In this document: piece after piece, positions 16,850 through 24,297 of the stretch
Layout of the letters: each line of letters begins with the position of its first letter
How positions within the stretch are numbered: the first letter of the stretch is position 1
NCBI GenBank assembly: GCA_964502145.1
Contig: CAZCVI010000037.1
Coordinates: 1 to 64,000, forward strand
Reading direction: 5' to 3'
Source of the DNA: CAZCVI01 sp964502145
GTDB taxonomy: Bacteria; Acidobacteriota; Aminicenantia; UBA2199
DNA: 64,000 nt
Made by a program: the position numbers and the translations under genes
Notes under the pieces: model-generated
Databases searched by the model: none
The model's input: only the letters and a program-made list of their open reading frames with translations
Told to the model about the DNA's origin: nothing

Positions 16850-16897
16850 ATCTTCACCGAATACTTTAACACCTTTGAGGTCGACATTACACAGGGC

Positions 16898-18784
16898 TCA
16901 ACCGGTGACGGTGACACTGCCGCTGACTGTCTGGTTATTCTGCGGGGTGTCAAGGTAGCCCAAAAGCTCAATGTTGGCATCGGAAGGCAGCACGCTAAAG
17001 CCAACGGTTAATATCTGGGGTGGATTAACGGCTTCCTTGGAACTGAAGGTCACGGTGCTGCTGAAAAGTCCTGCGGGTAAACTACCGGGGGTGACGGTGA
17101 GGGAGACATCCTCGGAATGTAACCCCGCGACAGGTAAACATGTGAGCCAATTGGTATTACACGCGGCATTCCATGTCATGGGGGTATTTTTGTGATTGGC
17201 AACGGTAATTGTTTGGGAATAGCTCCGGTTATCGCCTTTTTTTATCCCAAAATTCAACTTGGGGCGATTAATGAACAGTTCTGCTTCTAATGTGGGTAGT
17301 GGAGGCATTTCTGAGGCAGTGATAAAATTTATAATATAGATTTGAATGGCTGGATTAAAAACATCTCTGCCCACGCGCACGCCGTTTTCGTAATATGATT
17401 TTATATAATGCGCTATTCTGAACGTTTTAATGGTCGGATCCTCGGAATAAATCATGTTCCAAACCGCATCGTTTACTTTTTTTAAATCCGGTTGGTATTG
17501 ATACCATGACGCCATGCCACCAGAGATCCATTCAATGGAATTATCCCATGGTGCATATCCGAATCCGGTCCGATTGGAATAGTTAACGCGGAACCAGCCG
17601 TTGGTGCTATCAAAAAAGTTGGTGAAAAGCGGTTTTTGGAAATCTCTATTAAATACACCATACGCAATCTGGTTGGCCAAGCCTTCCATGATTTCCCGGC
17701 TCGGAAATAGTTGTCCGGTGATCGGTCGGTTGTGAAAAAGGGTATCAAACACCTGGACATACCTGCGGGCATGGCTGATATCAAAGGAAATGGTCTCGGG
17801 AACAGGATATTGTTGGGGATCGATGGGAACACCTGGATGCGCCGGATCGGTTTCTGGAAATTGACTGCCAGCATATCCGGCATATCTCCAATCAGGATGT
17901 GTTTTCCAGACGCCGGGGTCCACATTAATACCTTGGCAGGAGTTGCCATTAAAATCAGTTAGAGCGGTCGGTTTCAGCCGGGATTCGATGAGTTGGCAGC
18001 CGATAGTGAAATATTCGCGGAATTTAGCTTCCTGGGTAGCATCTAATACAAAGAGATCAGTGTTAATCTTTTGGGCGGCCAGTAGTTCTACCGCGCCGCA
18101 TAGAATCCACATGTCGTCGTCGCAAATGGCATTGCAAAAGGTTTTGGTGGGAGTGCTTTGGAACTGGTTGTGTAACTTTTTTTCTAAAAATTCGCGGTGA
18201 TTGAACCTGCCATTGTAGCAGCCCCAGCCTTTGACTTGGAAGATACCCAGTGAATTATTCAAATCGGTAGAACCATTGCTTTGAAATATCCAGCGTGAAT
18301 AGTGCGCGAAGACAATGGGGGTACATTTTTCAATAAAACTGTTCATATTGGTGGTGCGTTGGTCCGGGTCGAGAGTCACCAAACAGTGAATGGCGTGGGC
18401 GATGAGGTAGAGGAACTGGGAGGAATGAAGGATCGTTTCAAGTAAGATAGTACCTTGGCCCATGGTGATTTCTTTGACCCACATGGGGGAGGAGGCTGGT
18501 AACGGCAATTGGATATATCCTTTGCGTGGGTTTGCGGTATCGCCGTTGTAATACCAGTAGGTGTCCAATTGTCTGAGGTGCGCGAAAGGTATCTGATATA
18601 AAACGGACAATTGGTCGAGAATAGCAAGGTCGTGGCGGCGGAATGCGTAATCGAAGAGTAGGTTGGTCCACATTTGAAGGTCGTACAGAATACTGGTATA
18701 ATTACTATGGACGGACAATTTGGGCCGGATGCTTTCCCGGAATAAAGGCCAATTGGTTTTTAATATTTCATCTTTTTCTGCCAT
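16898..18784 (-). CDS. large BACON/Ig-domain protein, interrupted by TGA
   Basis: About 628 residues. The N-terminal ~500 residues are mostly helical and rich in Trp and Tyr and I do not recognise them; they may form an alpha/alpha-barrel-like domain. They are followed by a BACON-type beta domain (about 510-600: LNFGIKKGD..SQTITVANH, TVTFSSKEAV) and the start of an Ig-like repeat. The frame stops at TGA exactly where the repeat motif SGxxxVxGWAL needs Trp. Restoring that codon gives one protein of about 846 residues. BACON domains often bind carbohydrate or mucin. There is no signal peptide. The Met chosen follows gagga and a consensus promoter. Confidence 0.7.
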   Translation of the reverse strand: MAEKDEILKTNWPLFRESIRPKLSVHSNYTSILYDLQMWTNLLFDYAFRRHDLAILDQLSVLYQIPFAHLRQLDTYWYYNGDTANPRKGYIQLPLPASSPMWVKEITMGQGTILLETILHSSQFLYLIAHAIHCLVTLDPDQRTTNMNSFIEKCTPIVFAHYSRWIFQSNGSTDLNNSLGIFQVKGWGCYNGRFNHREFLEKKLHNQFQSTPTKTFCNAICDDDMWILCGAVELLAAQKINTDLFVLDATQEAKFREYFTIGCQLIESRLKPTALTDFNGNSCQGINVDPGVWKTHPDWRYAGYAGSQFPETDPAHPGVPIDPQQYPVPETISFDISHARRYVQVFDTLFHNRPITGQLFPSREIMEGLANQIAYGVFNRDFQKPLFTNFFDSTNGWFRVNYSNRTGFGYAPWDNSIEWISGGMASWYQYQPDLKKVNDAVWNMIYSEDPTIKTFRIAHYIKSYYENGVRVGRDVFNPAIQIYIINFITASEMPPLPTLEAELFINRPKLNFGIKKGDNRSYSQTITVANHKNTPMTWNAACNTNWLTCLPVAGLHSEDVSLTVTPGSLPAGLFSSTVTFSSKEAVNPPQILTVGFSVLPSDANIELLGYLDTPQNNQTVSGSVTVTG

Positions 18785-18846
18785 CATATCCTCATTCGTT
18801 ATTTTTATTCTATTATTATTACCGCTACACATCTTTCTCTGCTGAC

Positions 18847-18875
18847 ACTATAGCAAATAGCAGGGGCAATGTCAA
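18847..18875 (-). promoter_or_regulatory. sigma-70 promoter for the BACON-domain gene
   Basis: On the minus strand: TTGACA, 17 bp, TATAGT, with the transcript start about 55 bp before the ATG. Element E5 abuts its upstream side. Confidence 0.75.
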
Positions 18876-18967
18876 CCTGAAGTTAATGGAAAATAGGGGA
18901 AATATGGGAATGATGGGCGTGATGGGATAAACAAAACTATGCCCATTTACGTGGTGGTGGATTTAGG
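18876..18967. repeat. 9-bp repeat element E5, internally deleted
   Basis: The left side reads acctgaagttaatgg, as if the inner part of the usual left end were deleted. Units of the gggaa..at type follow, and the right end is GGTGGTGGATTTAGG. It lies directly upstream of the BACON gene promoter. Confidence 0.6.
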
Positions 18968-18996
18968 CTTCATCCCTTTCCATTTTTTGAAAGGAT

Positions 18997-19032
18997 CACT
19001 GCATACCGCTTTTCCCTGATCGGTATGCAGTG
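18997..19032 (-). terminator. hairpin after RiPP precursor 1
   Basis: A perfect 12-bp stem, cactgcataccg with cggtatgcagtg, lies 26 bp after the precursor stop codon. Hairpins with the same cactgc..gcagtg frame follow precursors 2 and 3. It probably limits read-through beyond the precursor gene. Confidence 0.65.
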
Positions 19033-19057
19033 CCCGTTAGAGTTGCGGTGCGATCAA

Positions 19058-19219
19058 TTATAAATATTGATACGCGGTTTCGAAAATGGTAAAGTCCATT
19101 TCTGGATCAATAAAAGGAGCACATTGTCTTTTGCAGGCAAAGTCACAGGTCATCTGAGCTGTCCTTTCTTCAACATCCATCCTGTTTACGGTTGACTTGG
19201 TGGTAAGCTTTCTGAGCAT
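19058..19219 (-). CDS. RiPP precursor peptide 1 (Cys at 25, 29, 33)
   Basis: A 53-residue peptide too short for usual gene callers. Its leader (LRKLTTKSTVNRMDVEERTAQ) is the same design as precursors 2 and 3, then comes the core TCDFACKRQCAPF with C-x3-C-x3-C. The tail (ETAYQYL) is more divergent. A strong aggagg site lies 4 nt before the ATG, and a near-consensus promoter lies about 180 bp upstream. It is the most diverged member and lacks an adjacent maturase, so it would depend on the intact enzyme at 22532-23827 in trans. The modification type, probably a thioether or other radical link, is inferred. Confidence 0.8.
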   Translation of the reverse strand: MLRKLTTKSTVNRMDVEERTAQMTCDFACKRQCAPFIDPEMDFTIFETAYQYL

Positions 19220-19397
19220 AGTTCCTCCTGGTTTTTTTATTTATTTTTATGCGGGTTAATTAATAAACCAAAATAGGTACCAACTTCCATTTTTCCAGAT
19301 TGCTGATTCATTTCAATAACCAATGGCCTCATCATTCATTCTTCTTTTCGCCCAAATTAAATTGTTCTTGCACGCCTGATTTTAAATTATTGGCTTT

Positions 19398-19426
19398 ATT
19401 CTATGTGAAATGAATGTAAATGTCAA
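19398..19426 (-). promoter_or_regulatory. promoter for RiPP precursor 1
   Basis: Minus strand: TTGACA, 17 bp, TAGAAT. The predicted 5' leader is about 170 nt. The word aaatgtcaa (plus strand) covering the -35 box is shared with the promoters of precursors 2 and 3. Confidence 0.7.
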
Positions 19427-19475
19427 TCGTGTTGTTAATTTTTTATTTTTTTATAAGGTGGTTGGGATGCGCACC

Positions 19476-19603
19476 GAACAGTGCTGCTTTACGACACGGA
19501 TATAATCATCGACGATCCCCTTCATGCGTTTATAATCAAAACCCTGCCGGACATTGCCAAAAGGAAAGGGGTTATGCCTCTTGTCGTCACTATGAAAATT
19601 GCT
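19476..19603 (-). pseudogene. remnant of a second radical SAM/SPASM maturase
   Basis: The reverse strand reads FPFGNVRQGFDYKRMKGIV then DDYIRVVKQHC, closely matching the SPASM region of the intact maturase (FSFGNVEQGFDYTRMKEIA...). Nucleotide similarity runs from about 22688 to 22815 of the intact gene. On its 5' side the remnant joins directly to sequence like that upstream of the intact maturase's start. Roughly 1 kb encoding the radical SAM core has therefore been deleted, and the 3' end is also lost. Precursor 2 was once followed by its own maturase. Confidence 0.8.
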
Positions 19604-19620
19604 CTTTTTTAGGAAAGTAA

Positions 19621-19656
19621 CACTGCCTAACGGCTTTATTGAGCCGCTAGGCAGTG
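19621..19656 (-). terminator. hairpin after RiPP precursor 2
   Basis: cactgccta-cggct pairs with agccg-taggcagtg (14 pairs, one mismatch) around ttattg. It lies between precursor 2 and the maturase remnant and is the counterpart of the hairpin at 23859. A moderate T run follows on the minus strand. Confidence 0.7.
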
Positions 19657-19685
19657 CCCAATAAATTTAAACTACGGCTAAAGGA

Positions 19686-19847
19686 TTAATATCCAATATA
19701 TTCGTAGTTTTCTTCGTAAACCCAGGCGGTGGGTGTCAACCAAACACGACAATCGACTTTACATTGGCTATAACAGGTGAGTTGCGCGGTTCTTTCGCCG
19801 ACTTCTGCATTTTGAATGGTTGCCTTGGTGGTCAGTTTTTTGATCAT
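19686..19847 (-). CDS. RiPP precursor peptide 2 (Cys at 25, 29, 33)
   Basis: Fifty-three residues. The leader is IKKLTTKATIQNAEVGERTA, the core LTCYSQCKVDCRVW and the tail VYEENYEYIGY. It aligns without gaps to precursor 3: the leader and the YEENYExIGY tail are conserved, while the residues between the three Cys vary, as expected for a peptide family with a fixed scaffold and diversified core. The ribosome binding site aggagaa lies 4-6 nt upstream. It has its own promoter and a downstream hairpin, then a decayed maturase. It is probably processed by the intact maturase in trans. Confidence 0.83.
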   Translation of the reverse strand: MIKKLTTKATIQNAEVGERTAQLTCYSQCKVDCRVWLTPTAWVYEENYEYIGY

Positions 19848-20033
19848 AGTTTCTCCTATTTATTTTTTAGTGTTTTATATTGGTGGACGTATTAATGGAT
19901 AACGTGATAGAAGGGATTATTCTTGATTTACCAGAGACACTGACAATGTTAAGTAATTCAATCCTCATTTTTTAATCGTATCCTTTTTATATATTGTTTT
20001 ACCTTACTAGTTTCATTTTCGTTTTTCGAATAC

Positions 20034-20062
20034 ATGGTAATTGAATTGAATCCAAATGTCAA
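20034..20062 (-). promoter_or_regulatory. promoter for RiPP precursor 2
   Basis: Minus strand: TTGACA, 17 bp, TACCAT. The 5' leader would be about 180 nt. Element E6 begins about 35 bp upstream of the -35 box. Confidence 0.55.
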
Positions 20063-20098
20063 GTGTTTGGATATTTTTTTTTATTGATATTTTCAACC

Positions 20099-20256
20099 TC
20101 GATTCCCCGCCAGTACTTGATGCGTATGGCAAAAGCAAGTGGGAGGTATGGGAAATAGGGGAAGTATGGGCGGGATGGGAATATTTCTGTTTATCGCATG
20201 AGTCCCATAAGTCCCATTCTTCGCATTCTTCCCATTAACGTGGTGACGAATTCAAG
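20099..20256. repeat. palindromic 9-bp repeat element E6
   Basis: The left end is GATTCCCCGCC, followed by an insert (gatgcgtatggcaaaagcaa) seen also in E7, then gggaa-type units, the loop tttctgtttat, inverted cccata/cccatt units and the right end GTGGTGACGAATTC. It resembles E7 more than the others, which suggests that it was duplicated with the RiPP cassette. Between here and 20412 I see no gene. Confidence 0.75.
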
Positions 20257-20412
20257 AATATAACCACTTAATTAAGGAGCCCACGAATTATATGAACAAA
20301 ACGAAGGTCTTTCACCTTTGGGAGAAGGAGAAGGGGTTATCACATCCTATAAATTAGCGACAAATAGGGGAATAGGTCCGCTGTTCAGGGTAAACTGGGA
20401 AAGATATCTGTA

Positions 20413-20718
20413 TTATTTTCGTGATTTGACCATTTCTAAGCTAGAATCGGTCTGATTTTGGTGCTTGTCAGTCTGTTTTGGGTTAAAATACTGGTCCTGT
20501 TGTATTTTTTCCTGGAGCCCTCGTGTTTTTCCCTCGTTTTGTTGGCTTTTTCTTTCGCTCCCCGGTTGTTTTCTCTCGTCCTCTTCGCTATTTTTCTTGT
20601 TCAGCGGTTGTTTTCCCTGGGCAGGTTCGCTCTTTCTTTGGTCCAGCGGTTGTTTTCCCTGGGCCTCTCTGTGAATACCGGAAAAATACTGCTGGCTGAT
20701 GCCAATGGATTGATGCGG
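20413..20718 (-). other. open frame over a 42-bp tandem repeat, no start codon
   Basis: About 101 codons are open on the minus strand, running from a stop near 20719 to TAA at 20413, without a usable ATG. The product would be hydrophilic and repetitive (AQGKQPLDQRKSEP, AQGKQPLNKKNSEE). The DNA holds about four copies of a degenerate 42-bp unit (20515-20676) sharing cggttgttttccc. The plus strand also reads openly as hydrophobic 14-residue repeats (RLFSLGRFALSLVQ). It could be the 3' relic of a gene or a non-coding tandem repeat. It lies just downstream of the M16 gene. Confidence 0.35.
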
Positions 20719-20784
20719 TCATCGTTACTTTAATTATACATCAAAAAAGAAATTTATCCACCATGTTGGGGCAGAAAAAAAATT

Positions 20785-21699
20785 TTATAATTGTTCGAGC
20801 GCTAGGAATGGATGATGTAACAACTCTCCTGAAGTGGTAGTCATTAACTGGTCAATACGTTCCTTCCAGGGTCTTTGATAAAAATAAAGGCTCTCCAGTT
20901 CATTTAAACCTGTCTCTTGGAAATTAGTTTTGATTTCGGAGATTTCTGCCTGTATCGTTTCAATGGCATGTTGCCGCAGCGCATCAATATTGCCCGGTCC
21001 GGGGTATTGCACTCCTTGCTCCATGATCAAAACACTCAGCCCCTTTTTTTCACTGAGCTGAACCTGTTTCCCCGGGTTCAACTCTTTAAGTATCTGCACC
21101 AACAAGTAAGAGGTTTCAATCTGATCATTAAAAAAATAGAGATTCACGTGTTTGCCATCCATAACTTTTTCTGCCTTGCCGGTGCTACAGACGCGCGGCG
21201 TGCGTGAAGGAACAACTTCCCACTGGGGCGTGATGATGTAAGCGGTGTTGTTTGGCTCATAGACGTACAGGTTGTTCCGGCAAACGTGTTCCCGGAACCC
21301 GTTTAGTTCCGTAACCGTGATCTCTTTAACCCGAAGCGCATCGCCCAACGGACTTTTTTCATAATCCGTGCCCATCCAGACAGCACTAAAAAAAGATTCC
21401 TCGTAATTGGAACGTTCCGTGTCTATTTCTTTGAGCAATGTCTTGCGGTAACGTTCCAGCGGCATGGCTGCAAAATCAATTTCTTTAAATCCAGTCCATA
21501 TCTCTTGCGCCGAAAGATTCACCGCGAATAAGATAATATAATCTTCGGTGGTATGCCCGTACACCACGCCACCTTTTGCCCGGTAAGAACCCAACAGGAA
21601 GGCGATGATCAGATGTTCGAAAAAATGGGAAATGCCGCTGATCTCCTCATTGGCAGAGCCAAAAGGAATTAAACATACCACTTCCCGCTGGTTATTCAC
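20785..21699 (-). CDS. M16 family zinc peptidase in the RiPP locus
   Basis: A 304-residue protein with the inverted zinc motif HxxEH (GISHFFEHL, residues 25-29) and a downstream glutamate cluster (ERSNYEESFF, about 95-105) that can supply the third ligand. This is the M16B/PqqF-like pattern. It is short for the family (usually 400 or more), with a reduced second domain. The chosen start is a GTG inside gtgaataa, overlapping the stop of the SPASM gene, so the two are translationally coupled. The Cys content and position suggest that it trims the leader of the modified precursor; this is inferred from context and from PQQ biosynthesis. Confidence 0.75.
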   Translation of the reverse strand: MNNQREVVCLIPFGSANEEISGISHFFEHLIIAFLLGSYRAKGGVVYGHTTEDYIILFAVNLSAQEIWTGFKEIDFAAMPLERYRKTLLKEIDTERSNYEESFFSAVWMGTDYEKSPLGDALRVKEITVTELNGFREHVCRNNLYVYEPNNTAYIITPQWEVVPSRTPRVCSTGKAEKVMDGKHVNLYFFNDQIETSYLLVQILKELNPGKQVQLSEKKGLSVLIMEQGVQYPGPGNIDALRQHAIETIQAEISEIKTNFQETGLNELESLYFYQRPWKERIDQLMTTTSGELLHHPFLALEQL

Positions 21700-22504
21700 T
21701 TTCAGCCCAGGTTCCTTTGTAAGGGTTGTATTTACAATTCGGATTGGCAGCATACAAATCACCACTGTGACGGCGTGCGATTTCGCGGCAATCGAAGCAG
21801 ACATATCGTAATTCACAATCTTTACAGGTCTGGACTTTCTCCTTGTTGATAACCCATAACTCTTGGATTCGTTCCATCAATGAAGCAAGCGAATCGTGTT
21901 GCCAATCGCCCAGGATGATTTCACTAAAAATACAGGGCCGTATCTTCCCGTCAGCAGTGAACGCGATATTCAACCCCCAACAGCTATTGTATTTATGCGT
22001 AAAAGTATAAAAGGATTCGGCGATTTTATTAAAGTTCTCGTCAATACAGTTGTTGTCCAAGCACTCCTGAAAGGTTTTTGTCCGTTGCAGGATTGGTGGC
22101 ATGTGTTTACCCGTTGGTAAATCGGGTGGTAGTTCCCCGTAATAGAGGATTTTTTGCAGTTTGAAGCCCTTCAGTTGCGCCACCTCGGCCAATACTGCTT
22201 CCAGATTAACCCCCGCTTCCACATGAATCTCGAACGTTGTATCTATCAGTTCATTTTTCTCCGGTAGCGGTGGGATTTCTGGAATCCAGTCTCCCCGGTC
22301 GATTGCCATGAGCAATTCTTCTTGTTCCGCCGACTGCAAAAACTCCCCGATATCCTGGTGCTTTTGCGCTGCAAATTTCTCGATGATCTCCCGGGGTACT
22401 TGGTACACGTTACCTTTGAGTAAATCCACTATCGCCGCATTAACCGGCCCCGAGTCTACCTGGACAAACTGATGAAACTTTTTAACTTTTGAATCCGCTG
22501 TCAT
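21692..22504 (-). CDS. SPASM-domain protein lacking a radical SAM motif
   Basis: 270 residues. The N-terminal region (VDSGPVNAAIVDLLKGNVYQVP) resembles the opening of SPASM peptide-maturase partners of grasp-with-spasm systems. No CxxxCxxC radical SAM cluster motif is present. The C-terminal part has auxiliary-cluster cysteines: GKIRPCIFSE, then CKDCELRYVCFDC, then NPNCKYNP. It probably binds [4Fe-4S] and partners with the maturase encoded 27 bp upstream, for instance in substrate recognition. It is coupled to the M16 gene by an 8-bp overlap. Assignment to a named subfamily is uncertain. Confidence 0.75.
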   Translation of the reverse strand: MTADSKVKKFHQFVQVDSGPVNAAIVDLLKGNVYQVPREIIEKFAAQKHQDIGEFLQSAEQEELLMAIDRGDWIPEIPPLPEKNELIDTTFEIHVEAGVNLEAVLAEVAQLKGFKLQKILYYGELPPDLPTGKHMPPILQRTKTFQECLDNNCIDENFNKIAESFYTFTHKYNSCWGLNIAFTADGKIRPCIFSEIILGDWQHDSLASLMERIQELWVINKEKVQTCKDCELRYVCFDCREIARRHSGDLYAANPNCKYNPYKGTWAESE

Positions 22505-22531
22505 TTTTTTAATCCCTTGTACGTAATCGTA

Positions 22532-23827
22532 TTATAGCAGGTTTTTTTCTTTGCACTCCACATATTTTTCCAATGAACGTTCCACCACTTCTCTTTTATT
22601 GCGGCAAAAATCGGGGTTTAATTCAAAACGACCATCACCGCAAAAATTGACAAAGCAACGGCTGCATAAAAACCGGATATCGCAGGTCAAACAGTGCTGC
22701 TTAACAACCCTGATATAATCATCGGCAATCTCTTTCATCCGTGTATAATCAAATCCCTGCTCAACATTGCCAAAAGAAAAGCGGTTGTTCATCTTTTCGC
22801 AAATATGAAAATTACCGCTGACATCCAGAAACAAACGTCCGTCAAACAAGCAGGTGCCAAATAAAACGGTAAAAACACGGGTGGCGATCCAATCGCCCGC
22901 ATCTTTAAAATGGTTGAATAAATAGGCTTCCACCCCCGACAGCTTTTGCTTGTTCTCCACCTTGTCCAAAATAAGCCCATTCATTTCCAGATACTCTTGC
23001 CCGGCTTTTGTTCTGTCCACCGGATAGGTATCGTAATAGGTCGTGTTGTACGTATTGACACCGCTGAAGCGCGTCGTCTGCTGCTGCAACATCGGATGAT
23101 CGGTAAAAAAGTGATAGAGGTTGAGAATAGATAAATCAAGGGAATACACGGCGGAAAAGGAAACCTTGGTCTGGAAATACTCGGGGTTGTAGGCATGAAT
23201 TTTTTCCAGGTTTTTCATGATAGCGTCAAATGTTCCCGTGCCATTGATAAAAACTCGTTTGGCATCATGGTTGACCTTGTCACCATCCAGACTGACCAAA
23301 ATAGCGATATTGTTTTCAATCAAAAAGTCCAGGATAGTATCTGTCAGCAGGGTGAGATTGGTCGTCAGATTAAAGCGGAGATTCCAGCCTTTGAAGCACT
23401 CCCTGCCATACGCGACAATAGCCTGGATGAGTTTAAAATTGAGGAACGGCTCGCCACCGTAAAAACTTAACGAAAAGGTTTTGTTCGCTCGGTCTTTGAT
23501 AAGATCATGGATATAATCCATTCCTTTTCGCGCCGTTTCAAAATCCATGTTTAAATTCGTCAAGTGCCGCTGATTGATGTAATTGTCATTGTAAATGCAA
23601 TATTTACAGCGCAGGTTACACCCCTCCGTGACTTCAAAAATCAATTGCGAGATCGTGGCTAATTTTTGGCCTATCATCTCTTCCGTGATTTCCACATCGT
23701 CAATGGTTATTTTTCGTGTCGCCCCCGCATGTTCCAGGTACAGGTCTTTGATGCCCCCATTAATGAGCTGGTTATAATCGCATAAATAGAGGTATTTTCC
23801 ATTTTTGATTTTTATTTCATTGGCCAT
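22532..23827 (-). CDS. radical SAM/SPASM peptide maturase
   Basis: 431 residues. A ~75-residue N-terminal region that could recognise leader peptide precedes the radical SAM core with its CxxxCxxC motif (TEGCNLRCKYC). GGEPFLN follows as the SAM-binding GGE motif. The C-terminal SPASM domain carries many Cys (GTCLFDG, HICEKMN, HCLTCDIRFLCSRCFVNFC, DFC), enough for two auxiliary iron-sulfur clusters. Enzymes of this kind install thioether, C-C or C-O links in RiPPs. It follows precursor 3 with a hairpin between and has only a weak ribosome binding site, which would keep enzyme levels below those of the peptide. Confidence 0.9.
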   Translation of the reverse strand: MANEIKIKNGKYLYLCDYNQLINGGIKDLYLEHAGATRKITIDDVEITEEMIGQKLATISQLIFEVTEGCNLRCKYCIYNDNYINQRHLTNLNMDFETARKGMDYIHDLIKDRANKTFSLSFYGGEPFLNFKLIQAIVAYGRECFKGWNLRFNLTTNLTLLTDTILDFLIENNIAILVSLDGDKVNHDAKRVFINGTGTFDAIMKNLEKIHAYNPEYFQTKVSFSAVYSLDLSILNLYHFFTDHPMLQQQTTRFSGVNTYNTTYYDTYPVDRTKAGQEYLEMNGLILDKVENKQKLSGVEAYLFNHFKDAGDWIATRVFTVLFGTCLFDGRLFLDVSGNFHICEKMNNRFSFGNVEQGFDYTRMKEIADDYIRVVKQHCLTCDIRFLCSRCFVNFCGDGRFELNPDFCRNKREVVERSLEKYVECKEKNLL

Positions 23828-23858
23828 TTTGTGTTCGCTCTTTTTTTTAGGAAAAGAA

Positions 23859-23894
23859 CACTGCCTAACAACCGTATCGTGTCCTTAGGCAGTG
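23859..23894 (-). terminator. hairpin between RiPP precursor 3 and the maturase
   Basis: A 10-bp stem, cactgcctaa with ttaggcagtg, around a 16-nt loop. A short T-rich stretch follows on the minus strand. It probably acts as a partial terminator so that the peptide transcript outnumbers the maturase transcript, a common RiPP arrangement. Confidence 0.7.
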
Positions 23895-23923
23895 CCCAAT
23901 AAATTTAAACTACCTCTAAAGGA

Positions 23924-24085
23924 TTAATATCCAATCATTTCGTAGTTTTCTTCATACATCACGATACTGAGCGTGGGCTGGAAACGGCAATCATTACTGC
24001 AATAGCCCCCACAGGTGATTTGCGCTGTTCTTTCAGCGACTTCCGTGCTCTGAATAGTTGTTTTGGTGGTAAGTTTTTTGATCAT
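23924..24085 (-). CDS. RiPP precursor peptide 3 (Cys at 25, 29, 33)
   Basis: Fifty-three residues: leader IKKLTTKTTIQSTEVAERTA, core ITCGGYCSNDCRFQ, tail MYEENYEMIGY. Of the three precursors this is the one with an intact maturase downstream (97 bp, with a hairpin between). The leader block KLTTKxT and ERTAQ is invariant in all three, which suggests a recognition sequence. The Cys spacing of four residues would place all three on one helical face. The ribosome binding site aggagaa precedes the ATG, and a consensus promoter lies 150 bp upstream. Confidence 0.85.
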   Translation of the reverse strand: MIKKLTTKTTIQSTEVAERTAQITCGGYCSNDCRFQPTLSIVMYEENYEMIGY

Positions 24086-24235
24086 AATTTCTCCTATTTA
24101 TGTTTTTTTATTTGGGTACCGGTTAATGGATAACTTGGGAGAGGGAAAGAGTTCTGTTTTGCTCATTGTCTATTCATATCCTTCTTTTATCTATTTTTTA
24201 TCTAGCTATCATCACTTATTAAATTTGTAAGTCCC

Positions 24236-24264
24236 ATATTACCAAAAAATCCAGTAAATGTCAA
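24236..24264 (-). promoter_or_regulatory. promoter for RiPP precursor 3 and its operon
   Basis: Minus strand: TTGACA, 17 bp, TAATAT, the strongest of the three precursor promoters. It gives an untranslated leader of about 145 nt. Element E7 starts about 33 bp upstream. Confidence 0.75.
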
Positions 24265-24297
24265 TTTATTTATTTAAATTTATTTAAGCGGCCCTTG

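Noticed and set aside
16898..16900. Selenocysteine at the TGA
   Set aside because: The residue aligned in the second repeat is Trp, not Cys, and the following bases show no clear hairpin.
16247..18784. Genome-wide recoding of TGA as Trp
   Set aside because: Several confidently called genes end in TGA (2800, 11121 and others), so TGA is a normal stop. The case at 16898 is a single event.
20458..20733. Hydrophobic plus-strand protein
   Set aside because: It consists of translated 42-bp tandem repeats, lacks an ATG and ribosome binding site, and the other strand is equally open.
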